From: Bimastos eiseni | Taxonomy: Eukaryota > Annelida > Clitellata > Crassiclitellata > Lumbricidae | Length of the DNA: 64,000 nucleotides | NCBI GenBank assembly: GCA_959347315.1 | Contig: OY365810.1 | Span: forward strand, 9,581,647-9,645,646 | Reading direction: 5' to 3' | Shown: in pieces, positions 10,540-22,983 of the stretch | How positions within the stretch are numbered: the stretch's first letter is position 1 | How the letters are laid out: every line of letters starts with the position of its first letter | Program-made: the position numbers and the translations under genes | The notes under the pieces: model-generated | Told to the model about the DNA's origin: nothing | The model's database searches: none | What the model saw: the letters and a program-made list of their open reading frames with translations, nothing else

Positions 10540-11235
10540 AAGGTCTATAAACTAACAGAAACTTGGTTTCAATAGTCCATAAGAGGTCCGAATAATTTTT
10601 GCCTTAAGATTCTTATTTTATATAAAACATTATTATTATAGGCCTTACACAACGTTTTCATGTAGTGTTCTTCGGGGACATTTTGTTCAGCCCGATGAAG
10701 ACGAGAACCTTTAACGCCCTTCTGTAGTCTCTTAGAGTGGGGGTCGTTTCTAATACGGTTTATCAAAGAAATAATTACAATAATGGTGATAGCGATAAGC
10801 TTCTGCGGCCAAAACTTCGGCCTCTCAAAACTAGGAAAAATAACTTCTACGGTACAAAGTTTTTCACAAATGTCTAAAAAACGACACCAACCCAAACCCT
10901 GACCATAATAACCATAATCATAACCAAAAATTTTATTGGCGACTGACCAACCAAATAGGAAAACAAAACATTAAGATCAAAAAGCACAGAAAGACTGACA
11001 TACAACTAAGGGAGAAACCCTAAAGGGACCGAGGTCCCGCTAGCAGGGACACCCATTAAAAAATTAGCAATAGCACGGTTATGCAAGTAAGTTCAAGACA
11101 ACGAACAAGAAACTTGATTACTTAAGTAACGTGTACATAATAAAACAGGGGTAATTAAGACTGTACACGATGAAAGCATAAGATTAAGAACCATAACTCA
11201 ACAAATTCTAATTTTATCAGATATTCTTTGAGTTT
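10540..11235. other. Unassigned, with dispersed 'tctgcggcc' repeat piece
   Basis: At 10795-10925 'cttctgcggccaaaacttcg' followed by 'gtctaaaaaacgacaccaa' and 'ccctgaccataat' belongs to the dispersed family seen again at 15950-16530. Nothing else is recognisable. Confidence 0.4.
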
Positions 11236-11238
11236 ATT

Positions 11239-11600
11239 TTAAAACTGAGAGATTGTGCAAAACTGCCGATGTTCAAGGACACTTAAAGAAAACGTGCGGG
11301 TATTGGTTCGAAAGTGGCAAGGTCTGAAGTTATCAGCGTTACGAAGGCCATAAGGATTAAGTTGGAGTACAGTAGAGAAAAAGTTTACAAAGCATGATGA
11401 CAATAAATTACTTAAATACCTGTAAATAAATTCATTAAGTTGGAACACAGTTATTTGGTCAAGTTTAAGTATTTGAGAACACAAGCCCAATGAAGAACTG
11501 TCTATGTTTCGACGAATAACGCGAAAGGCCCTACGTTGGAGCATGTGTAGTCTTTTAAGTCTGGAGTTATAGTCAGATGTCCATACCATAATTACAATAA
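11239..11600 (-). pseudogene. LINE reverse-transcriptase C-terminal relic
   Basis: The minus-strand frame reads LKRLHMLQRRAFRVIRR...SSSLGL..ILKLDQITVFQLNEFIYRYLSNLL...NPYGLRNADNF, then RTNTRTFSLSV. This matches the conserved tail of CR1/Jockey-type reverse transcriptases (Q-RA-R-I; L-I-Q; F-N-LP; RT-N). Only the 3' end is present; the catalytic domain is missing. The frame ends close to 11239. Confidence 0.75.
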
Positions 11601-11809
11601 ACTGGAATAGTGAACAGGAGAGTATTAGAGGCTGATACGGAGAGTTGAAGGCAAGAGATAAGCAATAGGAGATAAAATTCCTATGCTTTTTGTTATTTTC
11701 GTTCAAATTATATCAATATGAGTTTTCCAGTTAAGTAATTTTTCAACGAAAACACAAAGGAACTTAGCAGAACTTTAGGTATGGAAATAAAAAAATAGAC
11801 GAGACTAAC

Positions 11810-11885
11810 AACGTCTAACCGGACCCTAACCGATCCTCACGATGCTTAACCTGACCCTAACCGACCCTCACGACGCATATTACAA
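11810..11885 (+). repeat. Dispersed CCTAACCGACCCTCACGA repeat
   Basis: Two tandem blocks of 'gaccctaaccgatcctcac' and 'gaccctaaccgaccctcac'. Related blocks occur at 15795-15900 and 16300-16375, all in the same orientation. Confidence 0.7.
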
Positions 11886-12280
11886 AACGTCTGTCTCATT
11901 TGCTCAACCTATAAAGCACGAAGCATTACACGAATCAACTTAATCCTCTGCTAAAAAGTATTGCAAAGGTGTTTACTTCAGTAATATCAAGTAAAGCCAC
12001 CTTCTCGTAGCATCGCTGTTACCATAACCTGGAAGAATACCACTAGGCATCGTCCTCTTCCAGTACAGTATACGTCTATACAATCCAAGTCCTTCTTGGA
12101 TACAGGGGCTTCTATCCCCCCAGGGTGATGGAAGCAAAATTTTCCCCCACCAAGCCTATGAGTCGATGACGGACTACTGATTAAAAGCAAATTGTTTCAG
12201 AGTTAATGACTAACTGTTGTAACAGTTTACGACTATTCAGAGTATCAGACACTGCATTGTCCAAAAATTATATCGCTCGT

Positions 12281-12387
12281 GTTACTTAACTAACTACAAT
12301 AGCAAGTAGCATTGCTATTGTAGATACTAAGTAACATTGTTGCACTAATAATGCTACTTAACAGAAATAGCAATGTTACTTAACTAA
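12281..12387. repeat. Two adjacent hairpin-forming inverted repeats
   Basis: 12281-12335: gttactta...acaatagca pairs with tgctattgt...taagtaac, with short mismatched stretches. 12330-12387: agtaacattg pairs with caatgttact. There is no T-tract, so I do not call a terminator. Confidence 0.6.
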
Positions 12388-12389
12388 AA

Positions 12390-14640
12390 TTCATAGATGA
12401 ATGGATTGATCATTCTCAGATTAGCTCAGCGACAACTCAAAAACGTTGAACTTAAGTAACTAAAACGTCTTGGTATAGGCCTCTCGTTATAATAGCTAAC
12501 CAGTTATTTTGAGTAACTTTCCGGAATCTAGACAGTGATTGGCCTAGTGCATTCGTACAAACTGGTTGACCGCTGGCGACTTTTGATGACGTGTAGCCTC
12601 TTAGAGTCAACGCTCTTTGGAACATATAGTTACTGGTAAGGTGACTAAGATCCAGTACAATTGCAAAATGTTAGGAAGATATTCAGATGACTGAGAGCAT
12701 AAATTCGATTATATAGCTATGTTAACTCCACCCTGTCAATTCGTTTTCATCGTCGGTTTCTTCTTCCTCATCTGTTGGTTCTTCGTCACGAGTGTCACCA
12801 GTACTTCCTGCGATCAGTCTTTCTGCGACAAGTGCAGTTTGACTTATTGGTCTGTGGCAAGGAGTGCTGTGTGTTTGTAGTATCCGCGGCCTTCAACGTA
12901 CAGAATGTTTCGCTAGCATCACCATACTCAACTACTCAAGTACCACAACATAGAGATTGAGACTGTAGATCATAGTGATACTCTTTTGAGGCTACTGGTA
13001 GAAAAAAATGAAATTACTTTCCACAATCCTGTCTCGCATCTGCATGCATATCTGAATCAGTGCTGGCCGGGAAAGCACATGAGTAGCCGAATTATATAAT
13101 CTCCAATTAGAGTCTCATCGCTCTAAATCTCTCTATATACATCATGGGCCTCCTCTTTCTTTCTTTGTCAATGTTAACGTCAAAGAGATGGTCTTTCGCA
13201 AATGAAGTTGATTTCTGACGCGATGCATAGGAAGAACAGCTTCAAATTTTGCTCTACAGCTTGACATGAACTTTGCTGCCATTGCCAGATCTACACAGAT
13301 CTGCAGATGCCTCGCAATTGTGGAAAACCTGAGTAGGACTAATGATGAATCTGGAATTTCTGAGACGTTGTGAGAAGTCATTGGCTCCAGAAGCTGTTAC
13401 GCTAAGACTTCATCCGTGGGAGAGAGGGTTTCGAGGATGGATAGTACTGTACTAAAACATTGGATTGTCGTATCAACTGCAGTCTGTCTACTATTCCATC
13501 CTGTACAGACAACTTGCTTCAGTTTGCGTTTTTGCCCTCCATTGCTCTGGGCGTCCATAAAGATAGCACTTCTCTTGTTCCGGGTGGAAAACCCATAAGA
13601 ATTCTTCTAACAGCCCGAGAGCTTTCTTTATTTTAGGACAACTCGATACTGTGTGATTACATGACAAGGTTGAAGGGATGGATTGCCGCATTGGCACTAA
13701 AATGCATAATGCTTAAGAATTGATTGCTTAGATCTTCGTGTTAAGTCCTTTATATTTCCCCGAGCATTTCTAGTTCCATCATAGCTTTGTCCCACAACCA
13801 AGTTATTGTCTACGGCTGCTGCTCTCAATGAATCAAGAACCATTTCACAAAGTCACATTCACGAACTGTCTCCAGGACATAACATCGCTTGTTCCCTTAG
13901 AAAACCCTGCCACCAGTTTGACAATCGCCGGTCTTCATCTGAGAGAGTATAGTGCCCTTACTTGTCAATTTCTACATAAGGACCTACGTGTAGCAACACC
14001 GCTGCTTCCTTCTTGCTGCTGTTATATAGCAGCAATAAATTGGTTACTGCTTTTCTAGCAGTTCTATAGCATCAAGATTAAGCCGTTAATTAATTGCTTT
14101 AATTATTAAAATTAAAATATTAACTGAATTAATGGATAAATTGCATTAATTTCCTCCTCCAAAGTCACTGAATATTATCCCCCAAATGCTGAATTGGAAG
14201 CAGTCTGCTTCCTCTGACAAGCGTGTAGAAGCTCCTGCTTGGATATTGGCAGCTTTACGCATTTTGCGTTAAATACTTGGTTATTACTGTATCCCATTCT
14301 TCCGATCTCATTTCTTTGACCCTGCCGAGCCTCGCATTCCAACATTTGGTCAATTTCTTTTAGTCTAATCTGTTTCTGATACTCCATGTAATCGAAATTT
14401 CCAAACTTCTAAAGCACCACCAGAAAGTCAAGCGCAGGGTACCCACTTATTCACGAACGTTACGTCTAATCAGAGGGGTTGTCCAGAGACCAGCCTGAGG
14501 GAGGTCGGAGTCGGTATCCAGAGAGTCACCGAAGTCAGAGCAGCTCTTAAGGCGGCTGTCGAGTGGTGATGAAATAAGAAGCCTAAGAAAAAGTCTGATT
14601 TCAAGAGGCGGACCTTTTCAGAGACGTGGTGCAGCGTTGG
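12390..14640. other. Unassigned stretch with possible decayed minus-strand coding sequence
   Basis: Several short minus-strand frames (for example 13142-13381, 13491-13697, 14175-14387) have protein-like composition but no splice support and no family I recognise. At 12719-12880 the plus strand has a 53-codon frame with a hydrophobic start, and the minus strand an acidic one. I cannot decide whether any of this is an old transposon. Confidence 0.3.
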
Positions 14641-14652
14641 ATATGGCTCGGT

Positions 14653-15120
14653 CAGAGGCGTAGCTAGAGTATTTTGCGCCCAGGGACAAACTACAGAATT
14701 GGCACCCCTTTGGGGGCCATTCATACATGACGTCACGCGCCTATGGGAAGGGGTGTCACACAATTGTGACGATGTGCAACGAGGGAAAGGGTTCAAACAA
14801 ATTTGATATCACATCATCACAGCAAAATTCCTAATTTCATTTTTAAACAATTGCTCAATTGTAATGAGGATTTTGGGAGTGCCAAAATCATGTGTGACAA
14901 CCTGTTTCTAATGAGGATTTTAGGGGCGACAAAATCATGTACGACAATCTGGTTGTAATGAGGATTTTGGGGCGCCAAAATGTAATCTTACTAACTTTTT
15001 TGGCAGGAATTAGTTTGTTTCGAAATTTAAAAAATAATAGTTTTAATCTTCATTTTGACGCCCCCTCCAACTCGGCGCCCGGGGACACATGGCCTCCCGG
15101 CCCTCTAGCCTACGCCTCTG
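14653..15120 (+). mobile_element. hAT-type MITE (CAGAGGCGTAGCTAG ends)
   Basis: CAGAGGCGTAGCTAGAG at the left end pairs with CTCTAGCCTACGCCTCTG at the right. Imperfect 8-base flanks (GGCTCGGT at 14645-14652, GGTTCGTT at 15121-15128) fit an hAT target duplication. Inside, about 14860-14990, a 47-base unit ('taatgaggattttgggagtg' and following) is repeated about 2.6 times. Confidence 0.75.
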
Positions 15121-15679
15121 GGTTCGTTAGGAGAACTTGAAATGAGAAGTGAGCGGCAGGCCTATCAATAAAGACTGAGACAGAGGAATGACCGGGCATA
15201 GGGGTTTGACTGGTCAGATGGCAGAGGCTTGGCCAGATTTTAGCGTCAGAGGGAAAGGCGAGCACATAAAAAGGCGCCAACTGTTTCAATATCAAATGAA
15301 ATCATTTTAAAGTTATTAATAAAAATAACGAAATTCGTAATATCAGTAGACACCTATTAGTTAGTTTTGTAACGTAGGCCCTGTTTCTAGAATTATGGAA
15401 CACAATCAAATTTAAAAGCAAAACAACATTTAATAAAGTGTCATAACTATGTACTAATTCTTATGAATAGACCTAGCTCCATTATGTAGGCCTATTCTAG
15501 ACAAAATTAGTAAAACCATAACAGCCTTTATCGTCTAGGCTTCATTCTAGCAAAATGATAAATTACGTAGTTAAAAATCCATCACAGCAGCAAACTGTCT
15601 TTCGATCGCAATCAAAGCTAATATGGACATTTGACAACCTGTCCTCGTTTTGTGGAATTGAGGTAAGATTTAATGAGTT

Positions 15680-16535
15680 TGAGAAGACTGAAGGATCGTT
15701 CTGCTTCAGCGCTGCTTATTTGCAAAGCCCAAAATGCGATAAAATTTTGACCGGTTTGGGAAATGGAACAAAGGTTCTTCGCATATGTCTAAAATCGACT
15801 CTAGCCCTAACCCTGATCCTGATCGACCCTCACGACTCTTGACCTGACCTCAACCGACCCTTACAACACCTAGCCTGAACCTAACCGACCCTCACTACGC
15901 ATAGGACTATTGATTTTGTTGTACTTTGCGTAAATGTCTTCACTCTCAAAATTTTGCACGTGTTCGGCCGTAGAAGTAAAATTACCGTTTGCATTGCGGC
16001 CGAACTTTCAGGCGCAGGAGATTTATCCTTCTGTAAATCTGCTGCGCTTTCAAACTTACATTGACTCAAAGCGGTTCCCATATAAATTTCTTCTTTAACC
16101 AAGACTGAGACTAACATACTAAAAATATAGCGTAGGCCTATCTTTGGCCTGCCCTTAATTAATACATCCAATCAGCACTATCCCCATTATATTATGCTTT
16201 TAGCTTCATCGACCGAAAGCACGGCCTAAAAAATGCACAGAAAAATTACTTCTGCGGTTCTGCGGCCGAAAATTCTTTGAATGTGTCTAAAACGACACTA
16301 ATTACCCTAACCCTGACCATAGACGAGCCTGACGATACCTAACCTGACCCTAACCGACTCTCATGACGTTTATTACAAATTTGAGGTGTTTTTAAGGTGC
16401 GCCTACGCCAATGGTAGCGCATGCGTAGGGGTCTGCAAACGCTAAATTTTTTATGGGTTCTGCTGCAGAAGTAAAATTTTCATTTGTTTTTGGGCCGAGG
16501 TTTTGGCCGCAGAAGATTTATCCTTATATTACACG
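15680..16535 (+). repeat. Dispersed repeat with CCTAACCCTGACC and tctgcggccgaaa blocks
   Basis: Blocks of 'cctaaccgaccctcac' at 15795-15900 and 16300-16375 alternate with 'ttcggccgtagaagtaaaat' (15962), 'acttctgcggttctgcggcc' (16247) and 'gctgcagaagtaaaattttc' (16461). These look like several copies of one short interspersed repeat. Copies also occur at 10795-10925 and 11810-11885. Confidence 0.55.
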
Positions 16536-16539
16536 TGTC

Positions 16540-17399
16540 TACATCATTGATCTTTAAAATATATTATCTATGGTCTATATTCAGCTCTTTACTTAACCTT
16601 GCCTTGCTTTGAAGCAAATGACGTCATTATGACGTTTTCAATATCAACGGTCTCAAAGTAGAATATAATTAAATTCAAATCGACACACTGCAGTACGTGG
16701 GGGAAGGAAGGAGCCGGAAAAATGACAAGTAATAATAATTAACTTGAATCTTAATCTGATAGACATCTTTAGTTTTTGAATATGTTGTATGGCGCATAAT
16801 TAACAAACACGGTCTTTAATATAACTAAGGGACTGCAGGTAGATCGGCTACCAGCGTCAATCTCCTCTTGGAAAGACAAGCAAGTCCGTGGTTTGGTGTT
16901 AACTAGTCAATTTCGGTGACGCTCTTCGAAAAAATTTGTGATGCAAAGAACGTTGCCCTTCACAGATTCGGTGATGATAATGATGATGACTATGATGATG
17001 ATAATGATATGATGATGGTGGTGGATTATAGTGCATTGTGCCGTTCCTGTTTCGGCCGGTAGAGTTTCTTGCACGGTCGCTCCATCATCCTCTCACCAGA
17101 AGCATCATTATTATTATTAAACCAGAGTTTAACGACATCTTTTAGCATCACAGGCTGTTGACGTCTTCAAAGTTATTTACGTATTAGTTCAATACCAAAC
17201 ATAGTTTTCTTCCGTTTTCTTCCTTTTGTCTTTCTTTTGTCCTTCATTATTTTGTCTTTCTTTCGTTTGTCTGGTTTTTAATTCCGTTTCTGACACTTGT
17301 TCATACGGTGATATTTAACAGATGGGTCTTATATGTTTTTCATAACATATATATCATTATTTAATTTACATTTATATACCTGTACACACATATATGCAT
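16540..17399. other. Unassigned stretch
   Basis: Contains a short (GAT)n tract at about 16975-17020. No exon or element boundary seen. Confidence 0.45.
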
Positions 17400-17400
17400 A

Positions 17401-19760
17401 GTTAGTTAGTTGGTTGGTTAGTTAGTTAGTTGGCCATATGTTTTCTTTTTGTAGGCTCTGTTTTGACCATATCGGTTCTTTTCTTACTTCATATTTTTTT
17501 AACCATTAAGGTTTTTCTCTATCTTATTTACAGTGTTTACAAAGCACCAAAGTAATTTCATAACATTAACGTCAAACTATCTATGTCATATTTGCAAGCT
17601 CAAAAACATTTCATGTTCATAGGCCATCATTTATAATACATACAATATTCAATAATGTATAACAACATAAGCAAAGTATTGATAATTAATCCATACTTTT
17701 ATTATTATTGCAAAACAAACCAATTTTGTTGTTGTAATAAAATACTGGTGTCCAAAAATAGTTAATGGTATGGCCTTTCCCATATCCATTATCCAACTGC
17801 ACTAACCATATTTAGTTCCTTCAGTTAAGTTGAGAATTTGGACACTGTACTCACAGAATGTAGTTTTAAATATTATTTACCTATGATCTTTAAATAGTCT
17901 TTCCTTTATTTATTATCATGAGTATGTTATATACTTCAGTATAGATATCTCTAATTGATAATATATTTGTAACAGTGTAATCAACTTTTTTTCTGCACAT
18001 TTTTTAATTAGTAAGTGTGAAATATTTTTTTACAAGTAAATAATAAATGCTCAATTCTTTCAGTCATCTCACATTTAGAGCATAAATCTGTTGGGCTTTT
18101 TCCTATAGTTTTCAACCATTTATTATTTAGAATGCATCCTAATCTAAGTCTGGTAATTTGAACTTCACGTTTCCTTAGAGTGTCCATAGATTTTATATCC
18201 GTGGAAACTACAGGCTGAATAGATTTATAAAATTTGCCTTTTGGTTCACAGTTATATTCAATTTGCCATTTATTAATTACATAGTTCTTTATTAAAGATT
18301 TTATTTCTTGTAATTCTAAGTAATTTGTTGAATTGATCTTAGATATTTCTACTCCTTTTTTGCAAGAACGTCTGCCATTTTATTTCCATATAGATCGATA
18401 TGGCTAGGTATCCATGCTACAACAGTATTTCTATGTTTTAGTTTATTGACATTTTCTGTAAATTCAAGAAATAAGTTAGACCTTGCATCAGATCTATTTT
18501 CTTTTATAGATAAAGCGATACATAGTTAATCAGTAAGAATGATGTAGTTAGTTGAATTTCCATTTTCATTTTCAATAATCCATTTAATGGCTTCAATAAT
18601 GGCTGTCGATTCAGTTGAATAAATCGAGGAATCATCTGCAATTCGAAATGTACCATGGAACCGCAAAGTTGGCTTATAGAAAGCTGCAGAAACAATATTT
18701 TCAAATTTAGATTCATCTGTATAAATGGTCATATTGCCGCTGTGTTTATTAATTAATTCTAATTACAGAGATGACATAAATAATATCAGGTGAATCTGTT
18801 CTGTTTATTAACGTGTCGCTTCAGAGATAGATTTACTTGAATGGTTTTATTAAGCTACGAAGCTGTTGATTGGTAAATAGGTGATTTAAATGGATGAGAA
18901 TTTAAGAAGAAAAAAATGTTCAATTCTTTTAAAAATGGAATTTTGCTTAATAGCAGATGCACAATAGTAATTTGACCAATGGTTTCTCATACCTACGCCG
19001 CTGGGTGATCCTTTGAACTGAGGATCTTTGATCCAACTTTGAGCGAGTTGTTCAACCGACGCAAATAAAGTGGAATTTCACCACCTTCATTTCGAAGGGC
19101 TGTAATGCTGACCCACAAGCCAATCTCAAGGCCTCAGATTGAGTATTTTGCAACTTTTTCAACTGGATAGCAATAGCTGTGGCATAAACCACATTTCCAT
19201 AATCTAGAATTGACCAAATAAGAGCTTTATAAATGGATAGAAAGGTCTTTTTTGATGCATCTCACTTATATCCAGACAGCTCTCATTATATTCATTCTAT
19301 TTTTTTACATTTGGTAACCATATAAAATCAATATGTGGGTTCCATTTTAACTTAGAATCAAAAATAGCCCCCAAGAATTTGGCGGTTTTTTCTATTTTAA
19401 TTTTTTAATTTATTTATCACTTAAGATAATCTTTAATTTCGTTTTCTTAATAATGCTGCAGTTGTTTTAGTTAGAGAAAGTTGGAATCCATTTTCATCAC
19501 ACCAGTTTTTAATGTTATTAATAGCTTTTTGAATTTTATCTTGAATTAATTTTATGTTTCGACTAGCATAAGAATGGCACTATCTTCAGCAAATAATGAC
19601 AGTACGACATTTTTCACACCAAGATCCAGGTTATTTATATTTATTTTAAAAAAACAGTGGTGAAATAATGGAACACTGTGGAGTTCCATTTTCCTGTAAG
19701 AATCGTTAGCCGGCTTATATACAAATATATAAATATATATATATATACTTGTCAATAAAC
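17401..19760 (-). pseudogene. Minus-strand LINE with RT, RNase H and C-terminal domain, decayed
   Basis: Reading the minus strand from 19750 downward: SLFAEDSAILML (RT active-site block, ADD changed to AED) preceded by a 'GTPQCSIISPLFF' block; at about 19370 'FLGAIFDSKLKWNPHI'; then 'SIYKALIWSILDYGNVVYAT'; at 18732 an RNase H-like stretch with IYTDESK, YSTESTAIIEAIKW and ILTD; then TVVAWIPSHIDLYGNKMAD; at about 18180-18060 'QITRLRLGCILNNKWL' and CSKCEMTERIEHLL. This order (RT, RNase H, then a C-terminal part) fits I/Jockey-like elements that carry RNase H. Several stops and frameshifts break it, and the endonuclease and the start of RT are missing. A (GTTA/GTTG)n tract at 17401-17432 may be its tail. 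Confidence 0.85.
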
Positions 19761-19928
19761 AGTGTCATAGTATATTTTGCTTATTCTAATTTCTCACCCT
19801 TCTTCAAAGCGTTTCTTGTGTTATAATATGTAATAAGCTGATGCCTTCGCTTGTCTTTCAATTAGCGCTTTAGAAATTTTGAGTTCACGATGACGCCTAC
19901 GTCGAAGAGATTGGGTTTTTACTTGCAG

Positions 19929-20039
19929 GCTATGACGTATTTTTATCATTCAAAGGTCAGAATTGCCCAATTGCTGCGGTGATCAAAGAGCAGTTGTCCA
20001 GTAGAAATCTTACTGTATTCTTAGACTCGGAGGATGTCG
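19929..20039 (+). CDS. TIR domain exon 1 (box 1)
   Basis: Acceptor ttttacttgcag ends at 19928; donor gtatgt starts at 20040. In phase 1 the 37-codon exon reads YDVFLSFKGQN, then IKEQLSSRNLTVFLDSEDV. This is the first beta strand (box 1, YDVFLSF), helix A and second strand of a TIR domain. TIR domains signal by homotypic assembly in Toll, MyD88 and SARM1 pathways, and some cleave NAD. The exon joins in frame to 24623 and then to 31952, both also phase 1. No initiation codon, signal peptide or leucine-rich repeat was found upstream, so the N-terminal domain of the protein is unknown. It must lie between about 3.1 and 19.9 kb if the gene does not overlap its upstream paralogue. Confidence 0.85.
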
Positions 20040-20559
20040 GTATGTACATAACTGACTTTTCTTATTACGCGAGGTTTCATCGATTTTTTTATCAACGAAT
20101 GTATACATCATTTTGGCTAGCGAACGAATCACATCTTGCTGATTCCTCTTCAACCAACACTGAACAGTTTTTATGTCAGGCACATGTCATATTGCAATTC
20201 TCAGGTATGCTCTAAACTGGCATCCTGTTGAGAATAAAATAAGTTCAAATTTCTCTTCCTGAGTAGGTCCTCATTGTTAACGAGCTGCTTGTGTGAATTT
20301 CGATACGAGATAACTCAAGCTAGCATTATTCCAATCCTTATCTCTTGGACAGTTAGTAAGTCACTGAAAGGAATTAAGAGTATGTGAGTCGATTTTCCTT
20401 TTGATAAAACTTCGGAGAACAATCTTCACCAGGGACCTCGGATGCCAAAAATTCAGCACAAAGATATTGAATACTTAGGATTCGACACGTTGAATTATCA
20501 TCGATGAACTGCTCTGTCAAATGTATGCTGCTCACTTCAGATTAAGTCTCTTAAGTAAT

Positions 20560-20953
20560 TGTACTCCGAGCTGAGTTGCATAGCGCGGCGAGAGAAAATC
20601 GTTTCAGTGAACTAAGAGAAGATCAATTCGGGTTTAGACAGAGAATGGGAACGATTGATGCGATAGGGGCACTAAGAGAACTAACAGAGAGGAGCTGTCA
20701 GAATGATCAAGAGGTCTATAAAATTATATGCTTTGTTGCCTATGAAAAAGAATTCGATAGAGTAGACCGGATGAATATTGTTGCAGGCACTGATGAGTAT
20801 AAGCATAGATTGGAGACACTGATAGGGAATCTGTACATGTATATGAGACAAAAGGTACGAGTAAGAATAGATGGAGAATTTTCAGAACAAGGAAAGGTGA
20901 GAAGAGGAGTCAAACATGCCAAACGTTACGCTAGGTCTTTATGTTCATTTTGA
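20560..20953 (+). pseudogene. LINE reverse-transcriptase relic inside TIR intron 1
   Basis: The frame reads LREDQFGFRQRMGTIDAIGA and ALRELTER, then FVAYEKEFDRVDRMN and LIGNLYMYMRQKVRVRIDG, matching Q-GFR-G-T-DAI, F-DYEKAFD-V and I-NLY of LINE reverse transcriptases. In the first catalytic block the expected FxDYEKAFD reads FVAYEKEFD, so the usual Asp is Ala. The palm with the second Asp pair is absent. It is a short dead fragment in the TIR gene's intron. Confidence 0.75.
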
Positions 20954-21174
20954 ATGCGAGTGCGGGGTTTGGCAAACTGAGTCAAAGCATCATACCTACG
21001 CATTTTTACATCTTTAATCGAATCGGTGGTTTTTTGTACTGACTCAGCTCATTTCTGAATGAGCTGACTATTACGGCGGCCATTATTTCTGACCACCTTC
21101 ACTGGGGGCTAGATCACTCGAAACACTGACACTGACTCACATGACCTAACCGAGGGTACCGAGCTTCGAGAGTA

Positions 21175-21310
21175 CGGTCGCCGAGTGTAGGACAAAACCC
21201 CCTGACAATAGCCCTCACGGGCAAAACCCCCGGACAAAAAGGCCCCCGGACAAAAAGCTCCTGGACAAAACTCCCCAGTTTCAGGCAGTGCATTAACCCC
21301 CCGGGCAATC
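21175..21310 (+). repeat. GGACAAAAAGCCCCC word cluster
   Basis: Four or five degenerate copies of 'ggacaaaaaggcccccgg'. The style resembles the ends of the element at 27148-27965, but I found no matching partner end. Confidence 0.6.
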
Positions 21311-21443
21311 CCCCCTTTTGCCATAACTAGCATCTGTCACATAAATTTATTATACGAACTATTTACAGCTCCGTAACTTAGACGCCCTACCATAATAACT
21401 GACACTACTAACAAAGTCTGCACAACATTAGAAGTTATACTTA

Positions 21444-22903
21444 CAGTGGCGGCTCCACAGCGGGCAGAGGGACCATGGCCCCCAACTGAGCCTCTGGCCC
21501 TCCACTTGCCCCCCCCAGATTGTTGGCTGATGTACTGTGAAATGTGGTGTCATTTGGACTGTATACTTACTCAGGTATGATGTATGATGAAATTCAGAAT
21601 TATTTTTTCCAGTGCATTCTCAAGGGCACGAAATACTTTCTTGTTTATTGAAACCTGAAATTTTTTTTAATCAAAATTCTCACAGTATCATTTACTTACT
21701 TGCTTAGAATTTTTAGTGGTAGATATTGTCAGGGATCAGATAATAGAAAAGGTCAAGGAGTCTATATAGTGTTTTTATCCCTGTTGATAGGACAAAGGAT
21801 ATTAGTCGCAGGAACAGATATTCTTTGTAATACATTTTTTGCCAACAACAAAGCGAATAAATATTTTATACATTTCAAATCTGCAAACGGATTAGAGGCA
21901 AAGTCATTGTCATAGCTTATTTTAGATACTATTAAGTCATTTGGGGGCACACATAGGTTCCGGTTTAGTTGGTCAAGGTTATGATGTTGCAAGTGTAATG
22001 AGAGTGTTAATAAGAGTGTCCAGCAGTTGAAAGGCAGTTGGAGGACACCGATCATTTTTTCCATTGCCACGCACTTTAATTGAATGTAATTTCAGTTAAT
22101 GCATCTGTGTCAGGCATAAAACTGCCTCTTTCAAAGCAAATAGAGATGAGACAGAGGTCTTTGCAAAGGTAGAAGAAGAAATAAAAAATTGTTAAATCGA
22201 CCCAGTATTAACTAAGCAACGTGTCTGATTTAATGTCTGATTTAATGCTCATCCGTTTTTCCAGTCCGGCATTCGATGAAACTGGGACAACGTTCTCAAG
22301 CAAACACACAAGTCATATTTAATCAACACGTTTCTGAACTAGATAGACGATTTTCTGGCCATTCACTTTCTGCTATGGCAGGCATTTTCTGCCAAATCAT
22401 AAGTGTTTCTTGATAACATTGTGTTTTTGCACTTTGTATGACAGTAATGTTGAAGACCTCAACGACGAAATTTCCCAAGTTGAGCGCCTGTTAAGGCGTT
22501 CAAGTTTATGTGCAACCAATATGCCCACGATAATAGTTCTGGCTCCTTTTCTGGAACCATACAAACTTGCTTTTCATGAAATGCAGGCTACAGACTGTCG
22601 AACATAGTCATTGTTTTACCAGTAACGTCAACAGCCTGTCAGAAAAGCTTTCTGTTCTGAAATTTATTAAAATGATTTGACCTCATTAAAGAAAAGCTTC
22701 TTAACGGATCAATCAATTCTAAGCTTAGTCGTCAACGAACTTGAGAGCTGCGTTGTTTATCTGCTGGATCGAATTAAAACATATTGATCTAAGTAGTCTG
22801 ACAATGTTGTAAATTGAATCTGCTCATGCAGAGTCCATTTCCATGGATGCCTTTGTGGATCAGTTTGAGTCTTGGCATGACAATCATAAACTTGCTCTTC
22901 ATT
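21444..22903 (+). pseudogene. hAT (ZMYM1-like) transposase relic
   Basis: CAGTGGCGGCTCCA at 21444 is a typical hAT terminus. Downstream, broken plus-strand frames show, at about 22330-22400, 'ELDRRFSGHSLSAMAGIFC' (compare the L-x-x-RF-x-x-HS region of ZMYM1-type transposases); at 22410-22600 'FCTLYDSNVEDLNDEISQVE'; and at 22843-22900 'AFVDQFESWHDNHKLALH' followed by a stop, similar to the usual D-E/Q-F...R-L-L C-terminus. Frames are interrupted and the catalytic centre was not found. The right terminus is not identified; the MITE at 22984 inserted close to it. Confidence 0.5.
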
Positions 22904-22983
22904 AAGTGTATGTATTGTGCATAGGTAATTTTTTACTTTTAAATAAAGTCATTGTGATAGAGGTTACTAGGTTTGAGTTTAGT

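Noticed and set aside
12719..12880. Small secreted Cys-rich protein starting MLTPPCQFVFIVGF
   Set aside because: The hydrophobic start and later cysteines are suggestive, but there is no splice evidence or family match, and the opposite strand carries an equally plausible acidic frame.
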